In this document: positions 16,926 to 24,303 of the stretch, piece after piece
How positions within the stretch are numbered: position 1 is the stretch's first letter
Layout: each line of letters starts with the position of its first letter
The notes under the pieces: generated by a model
Told to the model about the DNA's origin: nothing
What the model saw: the letters and a program-made list of their open reading frames with translations, nothing else
Database searches by the model: none
Assembly (NCBI RefSeq): GCF_024198235.1
Contig: NZ_JAKCFB010000013.1
Span: forward strand, 152,479 to 216,478
Reading direction: 5' to 3'
DNA: 64,000 bases
Source: Myxococcus dinghuensis
Lineage (GTDB): Bacteria > Myxococcota > Myxococcia > Myxococcales > Myxococcaceae
Translations under genes and position numbers: made by a program

Positions 16926-19088
16926 TCACATCCCCGGATTCGCCGCCGAGGCGTGGGGGGGCGCGATGTGGAGGGCGACACGGAACGTGGTGCCCACGCC
17001 CACCGAGGACTCCACGGAGATGTGGCCCCCCAGCGCCGTGACGATGGTGTCGCAGATGGACAACCCCAGCCCCGTCCCCAGCCCCGCCGACTTCGTCGTG
17101 AAGAACGGGTCGAAGATGCGCCGCAGGTGCTCCGGCGGAATGCCCCCGCCCGTGTCCCGCACCTCCACCATCACCCGCGCCCCCTCCTCCGGCCGCGTGG
17201 TGATGCGAATCTCGTTCGTCTCCGACTGTCCTTCCTCGATGGCGTGCGCCGCGTTGATGACCAGGTTCAGGAACACCTGGAACAACTTCCCCTCGTTGCC
17301 ACGCACCGGCGGCACCGCGCCGTAGGTCTTCACCAGCCGCGCCCGCGGACGCACCTCGCTGGCCGCCATCTGAATCACCGAGTCCAACACCCGGTGCAGG
17401 TCCACCGGCTCCTCGCGCGTGTCCTCCACCCGCGAGAACACCCGCAACTGGCGGACGATCTGCCGCATCCGCTCCGCGCCCTCGCGCGCGTCGTCCAGCA
17501 CCTGCCGGCACTCCACCAGGTCGTCCGGCGTCAGCGGGCGCGCCCTCGGCCCCACCGTCGCGTGCAGGAAGTCCAGGTTGGACAACACGTACGCCAGCGG
17601 GTTGTTCAACTCGTGCGCGATGCCCGCCGCGAGCAGGCCCATGGAGGCCATGCGGTCCGCGAGGATGAGCTGCGCCTGGCTGCGCTTGCGCTCGGTGACG
17701 TCCCGCGCCACCGTCACCCACGCGGGCGACCCGTCGAACACCACCGCCAGCGTCACCAGGTCCGCCACCACCGTGGCGCCGTCGCTGCGAATCAGCGGCA
17801 CCTCCACCGCCCGCGACGCGTGCTTCCCGTCCACCGCCTGCCCCAGGTACAGCTCCGCCGCGCCCCGGTCCTCCGCCCGCACCAGCTCCAGCACGTGCCG
17901 GCCCACCAGCTCCACCGGCTCGCGGTAGCCCAGGTACTGCGTGAGCGCCGGGTTCACCGACAACAACACCCCGTCCCCCACGTGCACCATCACCGGGTCC
18001 GGGAACGCCTCGATGAGCAGGTGGACCCCCGCCTCCGTGCGCCGCAGCGTCGTCTCCGTGCGCACGCGCAGCGCCTTGTCCATCCGCTGCTCCAGCGCCA
18101 GCGACAACGTGCCCGCCGCGCCGGACAGCAGGTTCACCTCGATGTGGCCCCAGGGCCGCGCCTCGCGGCAGTTGTCGAAGCCGATGACCCCGAACAACTG
18201 CCCGTGGACGTGCAGCGGAATCAGCAGCACCGAACGGACACCCTGCTCGTCCAGCATGGGCGCGAGCATCGGCGTGAAGTCCCGCGGCAACCCCTGCACC
18301 GGCTCGCCCCGCATCAGCGTCGCGGCCTGCTCCGGCCGCAGGGCCTCCAGCAGCGGGAGGCCGTGCATGTTCGGGTCCTCCAGGTTCGGCGCCACGCCCG
18401 GCTCGCACCACTCCGCGCGCTGCGAGGCCAGCACCGCGCCGCGCTCGTCCCGGTGCATCTCGAAGACGTACACGCGGCTGGCCGCGGACACCTTGCCCAG
18501 CGGCTCCACCACGGAGGAGTACAGGTCCAGGGGCAACTGGTGCGGCATCATCCGCCGCTGCACCTCCACCATCGCCTCCAGGTAGCGCTCACGCGTGGCG
18601 ACCGCCTCCTCCGCCTGCCGCCGGGAGCTCACGTCCAGGAGCGTGCCCACCACCTCCCCGGGCACCCCGGGCACCGCGCGCATGCTGAGCACCACCCAGC
18701 GAACGCCCTCCCCCACCCAGAGCCGCACCTCGTCGCGGGACGCCGCCACGCGCTGGGCGGCCACCGCCTCCAGCACCGCGCGCGCCGACTCCCGGTCCTC
18801 CGGGTGCACCACGTCCAGGAACGTCCGCCCGTGCCACGCCGCCCCCAGCGTCCCCGTCAGCCGCTCCCAGCCCGGCCCGAGGTAGCAGATGGCGCCACCC
18901 CCATCGAGTTGGAACACCACCTCGCTGAGCAGCCCCTCCAGCGCGTCCAGACGGCGCGCCATCGAAGGCCCACCGTCCACGGCGGCAGCGAATGGCAGCG
19001 GGCCGGGGATGCCCAGCCCCCCGGCGCTCGCCTCGGGAATCGATGCGGGGACCACCTCGCGCCCCATCTCCCGCCGCTCGTCTGCCAC
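16926..19088 (-). CDS. PAS/GAF sensor histidine kinase
   Basis: A 720-aa soluble kinase with no membrane segment. Order: PAS (about 45-160), GAF (about 180-340, with IPLHVHGQLFGVIGFDN), second PAS (about 355-470, VHVGDGVLLSVNPALTQYLGY), then HisKA with LLAAGIAHELNNPLAYV (phospho-acceptor His492) and HATPase_c with N-box FLNLVINAAHAIEEG, DTGGGIPP, and GTGLGLSIC. GTG start at 19088 is set by GGAGG 6 bp upstream; the frame runs to 19280 by chance. There is no response regulator next to it, so it is an orphan kinase, as is common in myxobacteria. The GAF/PAS tandem implies cytosolic small-ligand or redox sensing. Confidence 0.93.
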   Translation of the reverse strand: MADERREMGREVVPASIPEASAGGLGIPGPLPFAAAVDGGPSMARRLDALEGLLSEVVFQLDGGGAICYLGPGWERLTGTLGAAWHGRTFLDVVHPEDRESARAVLEAVAAQRVAASRDEVRLWVGEGVRWVVLSMRAVPGVPGEVVGTLLDVSSRRQAEEAVATRERYLEAMVEVQRRMMPHQLPLDLYSSVVEPLGKVSAASRVYVFEMHRDERGAVLASQRAEWCEPGVAPNLEDPNMHGLPLLEALRPEQAATLMRGEPVQGLPRDFTPMLAPMLDEQGVRSVLLIPLHVHGQLFGVIGFDNCREARPWGHIEVNLLSGAAGTLSLALEQRMDKALRVRTETTLRRTEAGVHLLIEAFPDPVMVHVGDGVLLSVNPALTQYLGYREPVELVGRHVLELVRAEDRGAAELYLGQAVDGKHASRAVEVPLIRSDGATVVADLVTLAVVFDGSPAWVTVARDVTERKRSQAQLILADRMASMGLLAAGIAHELNNPLAYVLSNLDFLHATVGPRARPLTPDDLVECRQVLDDAREGAERMRQIVRQLRVFSRVEDTREEPVDLHRVLDSVIQMAASEVRPRARLVKTYGAVPPVRGNEGKLFQVFLNLVINAAHAIEEGQSETNEIRITTRPEEGARVMVEVRDTGGGIPPEHLRRIFDPFFTTKSAGLGTGLGLSICDTIVTALGGHISVESSVGVGTTFRVALHIAPPHASAANPGM

Positions 19089-19242
19089 TTCGGCCTCCTG
19101 CGCCCTCGGAAAGAGGGGGCGGTGTCCCGACAGCGCACACGGCCGCCAGGAGCCTGACCCACACCTGTTCCCCTCCCAGAGGCGACGTCGCCTCCAGCAT
19201 AGAACCGGCGAATGTCGGGAAGTCAATGAAGGCGGAGTAGGG

Positions 19243-19902
19243 TCACTTCGGTTCTTCGGGCTCCCACCCTCCCGGGGCACCCGAGCGCCTGCGCTGGCGA
19301 CGGTCCCCCAGCACCCGCGCCGGGACGCCGCCGACGATGGCCCACGGCGGCACGTCCCGGGTGACGATGGCGCCCATGCCGACGACGGCGTGGTCCCCCA
19401 CCGTGACCCCGTCCGTCACCCCGGCGTTGGCACCTATCCACACATCCGCGCCCACGGTGATGCCCCGGGACGTGACGGGCTGTTCGCTCACGGGACGGTC
19501 GGGCGACAGGCCATGGTCGAACGCGTAGAGGGTGGCCCCGGTGGCGATGCGGGACCCCTCGCCGATGCGGATGCCCGCCGCGCCGCCGTCCAGGCTGACG
19601 CGCGCGTTGAGGCTCACCCCCGCCGCCAGCACCACCGGCCCGTGGACGAAGGCGTCCGCGGCGATGCTGCACCCGGGGCCGATGACGACGGTGCGCCCGG
19701 GCTCGGCGAAGATGCGGGCCTCCGGGGCGATGAAGCAGCCCTCGGCAAGCTGGACGGTCTCCAGGTCCCTGAGCCGCTGCTGCACCTCGCGCTGCCAGGC
19801 CTCCGCCCACTCGCGGTGGCGGGGCTTGAGCGAGAAGTAGAGCCACGGCATCCAGGAGAGCCGGAGCTTGTGCTGCTCCCGGCGAAGCGCGTCCAGGTCC
19901 AC
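19243..19902 (-). CDS. Left-handed beta-helix acyltransferase (hexapeptide repeat)
   Basis: A 219-aa acyltransferase of the maltose/galactoside O-acetyltransferase type. Hexapeptide repeats appear as VVIGPGCSIAADAFVHGPVV, IRIGEGSRIATGATLYAFDHG (candidate catalytic His in the loop), and ITVGADVWIGANAGVTDGVT, VGDHAVVGMGAIVTRDVPP. The helix is capped by WAIVGGVPARVLG. It transfers an acetyl or acyl group to a sugar or other small acceptor. The GTG start sits only 1-2 bp from AGGAGG, so the exact start is uncertain. It is the downstream neighbour (41 bp) of an HDAC-like deacylase, so acylation and deacylation genes are paired. Confidence 0.87.
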   Translation of the reverse strand: MDLDALRREQHKLRLSWMPWLYFSLKPRHREWAEAWQREVQQRLRDLETVQLAEGCFIAPEARIFAEPGRTVVIGPGCSIAADAFVHGPVVLAAGVSLNARVSLDGGAAGIRIGEGSRIATGATLYAFDHGLSPDRPVSEQPVTSRGITVGADVWIGANAGVTDGVTVGDHAVVGMGAIVTRDVPPWAIVGGVPARVLGDRRQRRRSGAPGGWEPEEPK

Positions 19903-19943
19903 GCCTCCTGCCTACCACGCCCCGGCGGCGCGCGAGGCGCCCT

Positions 19944-21707
19944 TCACGCCCCCAGGCCCCGCGACGCCTCCTCCACCGTGAAGTGGCAGCGCTCCCGCTC
20001 CCGGGCGACGGCCTCCACGTCCACGGCCGGGGGGTCCAGCCACAGCACCAGGTCGTCCGGCTCCCAGCGGTAGGGCTCCCCGTCGAGGAGGATGCGCCCG
20101 TCGGCCACCAGCCGCGTGGCCTCCACGAGGGGCAGCGCGGCGAGGTCGCGCATCATCGCCTCGAAGCGCCCCTGGCGCGCGGGGTCCACGAAGCGGAAGC
20201 GCTCCCGGGCCACCACGGCCAGGTGGTACCACATGGGCCGCGACGCCACGCCCGCCAGCCCCAGCCGGCGGGCCATGAGCACGAACATCTCCGTCGCCTC
20301 GCGCGACAGGCCCAGGCCCGGCACGTCCTGGCCGGGCAGGCGCGGGCGGTGCTCGCTGAAGCGCGCGCGCGGGTGGCGCAGGCTCAGCCAGTTGACGAAG
20401 AGGAAGGGCGCGCCGGCGAGGGTGCGCCGCTCCACCACGGCGTCGACCAGCAGGTGCTCCTCGCCGCCCGCGCGGCCCAGCACCTTGATGCGGTCCCCCA
20501 CGCCGGTGGAGCCCACCTCCACGCGGGGCCGGTGGTAGCCCAGCCGCTCGATGTGGCCCAGGAGGCCGTAGCGGAACAGCGCGTACTCCAGCGACTGCGC
20601 CGTGTAGTAGCCCAGCACGCGGGGCTGGATGGCGCCGCCGAAGCCGAGCGAGCCCTCCAGGTCCTCCAGCGTCAGCGGCTCCTCGAGCGCCGCGCCCTCC
20701 TCCTGGGACAGGAGCCGGGAGACGCGGCGGAAGTGGGCGCTGAGCGGGTCGTACTTCGCCTTGATGGGGCGGCTGCCCATGCCCGCCAGCGCGAGCACCG
20801 TGCCCGCGTACACCTTCCACGCGTCCGCGTGGTAGCCGCCGCCCGGGAGCCACACGCTGGGCACGCCGCGCAGCGCCCGCGCGAGCATCAGGTCGCGGCG
20901 CCGCGCGCCCTCGAGCGTCAGCCCCACGCGGCCGAAGCGGTCGCCGCCCAGCACGTCGCCGCCCGCGATGACGAAGGCCAGGTCCGGCGTGGGCATGCGC
21001 GACAGCAGGCCGTCGAGCAGCGCCAGGTAGCGGGCGTCGTCGACGTCGTGGGGCACGAGCGTCTCGTCCACGCCCTCGGGCAGCACGCCCCAGTCGCTGC
21101 CGGACAGCGAGCCGATCCACACGTTGGCGTGGCCCGCGAGGCACGCGGCCGTCCCGTCCGGCGGGTGCGCGTCCAGGTCCAGCACCACGGCGCGGCCCTC
21201 GAAGCCGTCGGCGTTCAGGGTGGCGAGCGCCACGGCGATGTCGTTGACGGCGCAGAAGCCGCCGCCCCGGTCCGGGGCCGCGTGGTGGAAGCCGCCCGCC
21301 ATGTTCACCACGGGGCCCCGGCGACCGAAGGCCAGCCGCGCGGCGCCCAGGGTGCCCCCGCAGACGAGGCGCACGTAGGACAGCAGCGTGTCCACCGGCA
21401 CCTCGGACGGGTCCACCGCGTAGATGCGGGCCAGCGTCTCCGGACGGCCGAGCGACTCGAGGTACGTGGCGGTGTGGACGCGGGACAGCTCCGCGTAGCT
21501 CACCGGGAGCGGGCGGTAGACGTCCTCTGGCCGCACCACGCGCTTCTCCAGCAGATACCAGGTGGTGAAGTCCACGCCGCGCGGCTCGACGCCGACGGTG
21601 GACTCGATGCCGGTGAGCGGCAGCCGGTAGGCCTCGTCGTAGAAGATGGGGACCGACTCACTGCCCAGCGTCAGCAGCCACCGCTTCATCCCGCGCCACA
21701 CGCTCAT
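19944..21707 (-). CDS. Histone deacetylase-family deacylase with long C-terminal extension
   Basis: A 587-aa protein. Residues ~15-310 are an arginase/deacetylase-fold HDAC domain with all key residues: GGFHHAAPD (His141, His142), VVLDLDAHPPDG (zinc Asp and His), GGDVLGGDRFG (zinc Asp) and WLPGGGYHADAW (catalytic Tyr). Bacterial members act on acetyl-lysine, acetylpolyamines or acetoin-linked targets. The C-terminal ~270 residues (KAKYDPLSAHFRRVSRLLS onward) have no domain I recognise and are unusual in size. Start ATG 21707 behind GAGGGG; 21689 is an alternative. Followed by an acyltransferase gene. Confidence 0.9.
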   Translation of the reverse strand: MSVWRGMKRWLLTLGSESVPIFYDEAYRLPLTGIESTVGVEPRGVDFTTWYLLEKRVVRPEDVYRPLPVSYAELSRVHTATYLESLGRPETLARIYAVDPSEVPVDTLLSYVRLVCGGTLGAARLAFGRRGPVVNMAGGFHHAAPDRGGGFCAVNDIAVALATLNADGFEGRAVVLDLDAHPPDGTAACLAGHANVWIGSLSGSDWGVLPEGVDETLVPHDVDDARYLALLDGLLSRMPTPDLAFVIAGGDVLGGDRFGRVGLTLEGARRRDLMLARALRGVPSVWLPGGGYHADAWKVYAGTVLALAGMGSRPIKAKYDPLSAHFRRVSRLLSQEEGAALEEPLTLEDLEGSLGFGGAIQPRVLGYYTAQSLEYALFRYGLLGHIERLGYHRPRVEVGSTGVGDRIKVLGRAGGEEHLLVDAVVERRTLAGAPFLFVNWLSLRHPRARFSEHRPRLPGQDVPGLGLSREATEMFVLMARRLGLAGVASRPMWYHLAVVARERFRFVDPARQGRFEAMMRDLAALPLVEATRLVADGRILLDGEPYRWEPDDLVLWLDPPAVDVEAVARERERCHFTVEEASRGLGA

Positions 21708-21906
21708 CCGTGGCCCCTCGCGCGCGCGGAGGAGGTCGGCGGTTTCGAGCGGGCTGGGCGGGGAAGACGACGCACGGGGCGGCGAGCTTCGCCCAGCGCG
21801 CGCCCGGTGGGGACACTTTTCGAGCGGGCGCGGGTACCAGGGATTCGCTTCCCTCCCGAACGCTGCCCGCCGGTACGCTGGACAGGGAGGCTTGCGGACA
21901 CGGTCC

Positions 21907-22635
21907 TCATTCCACGGGACGCCGCGTCTCCTCCTGGAGCGCGGGGCTGCGACGCCGCAGCGCACGCGCCACGAGCGCGGTGACGAGCGCCCAGGCCAAC
22001 CCCGCCACCCAGCCCCCCAGCACGTCCGTGGGGTAGTGGACGCCCAGGTACACGCGCGACAGGCCCACCAGGCACGACAGCAGCAGCGACACCGCGAGCA
22101 GGTACGCCTTGAGGCGGCGACGTTCGGTGAGCTGCGCCAGCAGCGCGCCCAGCGTCAGGTACACCGTGGCGGACAGCATGGCGTGGCCGCTGGGGAAGCT
22201 CGTCGTCATCACCTCCGTCAGGTGCGGCACCACCGACGGCCGGGGCCTCGCGAAGAACCGCTTGAGCAGGCCGTTGAGCAGCGTGCCGCCCACGGTCGCC
22301 GCCAGCACCAGCATCAGCGTCCGGTAGCGCCGCGCCAGGAGCAGGAAGCCGCAGACGCAGACCGTCATCAGGACCAGCACCGGCGCGCCCCCCAGCGCCG
22401 TCACGTCCTGGGCGGCGACGCGCAGCCAGCGGGGGCCTCGCGGCGTCGACGGGTCGTCGGGGCTGCGCAGCGCGCGCAGGACGCGCTCGTCGAAGTCCTG
22501 CGTCTCGCCCTCCGTCACCTCGTCCGACAGGGCGATGAAGCCCAGGCAGCACACGCCCAGGAGCAGCAACAGCCCATAGAGCCGCGTCACCGCCACGTTC
22601 TGTCGGGACATCCGCGCCCAGAGACCCCGCCACAT
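21907..22635 (-). CDS. PAP2-family membrane phosphatase
   Basis: A ~242-aa integral membrane phosphatase. The three PAP2 signatures are present: KRFFARPRP (KxxxxxxRP), FPSGHA (PSGH) and SRVYLGVHYPTDVLGG (SRxxxxxHxxxD). Five to six hydrophobic helices surround them. Substrates in this family are phosphatidic acid, undecaprenyl diphosphate or related lipid phosphates. An insertion of ~70 residues between the first two helices (DEVTEGETQDFDERVLRALR) is probably extracytoplasmic. The start is ambiguous: ATG 22635 is used; 22611 and 22680 are in frame and none has a strong ribosome-binding site. Confidence 0.88.
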   Translation of the reverse strand: MWRGLWARMSRQNVAVTRLYGLLLLLGVCCLGFIALSDEVTEGETQDFDERVLRALRSPDDPSTPRGPRWLRVAAQDVTALGGAPVLVLMTVCVCGFLLLARRYRTLMLVLAATVGGTLLNGLLKRFFARPRPSVVPHLTEVMTTSFPSGHAMLSATVYLTLGALLAQLTERRRLKAYLLAVSLLLSCLVGLSRVYLGVHYPTDVLGGWVAGLAWALVTALVARALRRRSPALQEETRRPVE

Positions 22636-22717
22636 AGGAGCGGCACCATGCCACGTCGCGAGGCGGGATGCGCCCGCCACGCCACGCCGTGTCCGCCGCG
22701 CTCCAGGGGCGAGTCGC

Positions 22718-23149
22718 TCAAGGGGCGGGGGTCGCCGCCCCCTGGGGCTTCACCACCGCGAGCGCCACGTGCTTCACGCCCGCCGCCTTCGCCAGCTTCA
22801 TGACCTGGAGCACGTCCCGGGTGGACAGGGACTGGTCGCCCTTGAGGAGGAAGCGGCGCTCGGGATTCTCGAGGTGTTCCTCGGTCAACCGTCGCTGGAA
22901 GCTCACCGTGTCCGGGTAGCGGTCCTTCTCGACGTAGAACACCCGCTCCGGCGTCACCGAGAGGACCACGGGATCGGACTTGTCCCCTTCCTCGACCTGG
23001 GTCGCCTTGGGCAGCTCCACCGCCTCGCCGCGCATCAGCTTCGGGGTCACCACCATGAAGATGATGAGGAGGACCAGCACCACATCGACCAGGGGCGTGA
23101 CGTTGATGTCGCTCTTCACGCCGCCTCGACCACCCGCGGACATCCCCAT
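22718..23149 (-). CDS. exbD: ExbD/TolR-family biopolymer transport protein
   Basis: A 143-aa single-pass inner-membrane protein. The transmembrane helix contains the essential Asp (INVTPLVDVVLVLLIIFMVV, Asp22) that forms the proton path with ExbB/TolQ. The periplasmic part has VVLSVTPERVFYVEKD and FLLKGDQSLSTRDVLQVMKL, as in ExbD. It energises TonB-dependent or Tol systems or a related motor. No exbB or tolQ partner is adjacent, so the partner must be elsewhere. Start at ATG 23149, AAGGAG 9 bp upstream; the frame extends to 23185. Confidence 0.92.
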   Translation of the reverse strand: MGMSAGGRGGVKSDINVTPLVDVVLVLLIIFMVVTPKLMRGEAVELPKATQVEEGDKSDPVVLSVTPERVFYVEKDRYPDTVSFQRRLTEEHLENPERRFLLKGDQSLSTRDVLQVMKLAKAAGVKHVALAVVKPQGAATPAP

Positions 23150-23269
23150 GAACGGCTGCTCCTTGCAGGAAGGGAACAGCTCCATGGGTACCTGGACGCG
23201 CGGGCTTCTTGGCCGACGCGCGTCCCGGGTCGGGTCATCGTTTCGTCATGGGCGGCGGGACACGCGGCG

Positions 23270-23512
23270 CTATCGCGCCAGGCGCACCCGGTCCTGTCCG
23301 CCGCTGCCGAACGCCGCGCCGAGCACGCAGAAGAAGTGCAGCGCCAGGCCCGGGAAGAAGAAGAACCAGTAGCCCACGCCGACGAAGCAGAACCAGAGGA
23401 TGGCCCGGAAGAGCTGGCCCTTGTAGAGCTGCCCCAGCCCCGGGAAGAAGAACGAGAGGAGCCCCGCGACGATGGGGTTGAAGCGGCGCTCGCGGATGAG
23501 GTCGGTGGTCAT
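23270..23512 (-). CDS. Small TM2-like membrane protein
   Basis: An 80-aa protein with two hydrophobic helices: NPIVAGLLSFFFPGLGQLYK and a second rich in Phe/Trp/Tyr (ILWFCFVGVGYWFFFFPGLA). The Pro-Gly-Leu-Gly-Gln-x-Tyr motif before a short basic turn is typical of TM2-domain and similar small membrane proteins of unknown function. ATG 23512 is preceded by GGGAGA and gives a compact gene, although the same frame is open much further upstream. It lies 71 bp after the stop of the TPR-like membrane protein gene. Confidence 0.75.
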   Translation of the reverse strand: MTTDLIRERRFNPIVAGLLSFFFPGLGQLYKGQLFRAILWFCFVGVGYWFFFFPGLALHFFCVLGAAFGSGGQDRVRLAR

Positions 23513-23583
23513 GGCGTTCTCCCTGGCACGTCCCTCGCACCTAAACGCGGGCCGCGCGACACGATAATCGAGCCGCCCGCTCC

Positions 23584-24303
23584 TCAGCGGTCCGGCCGGG
23601 CAGGCGGTGCGGGCGTCAGCACGAGTCCATCCAGGACACCATACGCATAGGCCGCCGCGAACGCATACGCGCCGATGAGATAGGCCGTGTTGAACGACCG
23701 CGCGCGGTCCACGTCGCCCACGTCGTAGCGCCCGTCCGGCCCCCGCAGCGAGAGCGCCGATTGCAGCGAGATTCCCGCCACCGCGAGCCCCACGCCCTGG
23801 GTCACCGCCAGCGCCACCCCCTTCCCCGAGCGACCATGCTTGAGGTGCCCCACGCCGAGGGGCGCCAGGTACCACGCGCGGGACACGGTGGGGGCCAGCG
23901 GGACCGTCGCCGGGTTCTCCGTGAGGGACGTTGGCGGCGGCAGCAGGCGGGGACGCCGTTCGGCGGCGAGCTCCGCGATGCGCGTCTGGTGCGCGGCGCG
24001 CGTGCGGCCCACGAAGGCGATGAAGTCCGGGGGATACAGCAGCGGGTCCAGCGCGGAGTCCTCGCGAGCGGCCAGCGCGCGCACGACCTCGTCCTCCGCG
24101 CGGGGCAGCTCCTCCTGTGCGTGGTACGTGGCCGCGAGCAGCAGGTGGGCCTCGGCCTCGAGCGCGTCGCCCTCCAGCCGCAGCGGATAGAGGAGCGACT
24201 CCAGCTCGGTGCGGGCCCGGGGCAGCTCGCCGGACTGGTAGGACTCCCTCGCGGGGTCCAGCGGCGAGGCCGCGAGCATCAGCAGAAACCACGTGGCGCT
24301 CAT
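23584..24303 (-). CDS. Exported protein with TPR-like N-terminus and C-terminal membrane helices
   Basis: A 239-aa protein, unrecognised by name. A short signal-like start (MSATWFLLMLAASPLDPA) is followed by helical repeats resembling TPRs (ARESYQSGELPRARTELESL and EEDELPRAEDEVVRALAA-like spacing). A Pro-rich linker comes next, then two or three hydrophobic segments (VALAVTQGVGLAVAGISL, YLIGAYAFAAAYAYGVLDGL). Its ATG overlaps the stop of the upstream kinase gene by one base (TGATG), so translation is probably coupled and the protein may act with that kinase. Confidence 0.7.
   Translation of the reverse strand: MSATWFLLMLAASPLDPARESYQSGELPRARTELESLLYPLRLEGDALEAEAHLLLAATYHAQEELPRAEDEVVRALAAREDSALDPLLYPPDFIAFVGRTRAAHQTRIAELAAERRPRLLPPPTSLTENPATVPLAPTVSRAWYLAPLGVGHLKHGRSGKGVALAVTQGVGLAVAGISLQSALSLRGPDGRYDVGDVDRARSFNTAYLIGAYAFAAAYAYGVLDGLVLTPAPPARPDR

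Noticed and set aside
23270..24292. A 340-aa minus-strand frame ending at 23270
   Set aside because: Only the last 80 codons from ATG 23512 encode a plausible membrane protein; the rest is a shadow of the TPR-like gene.
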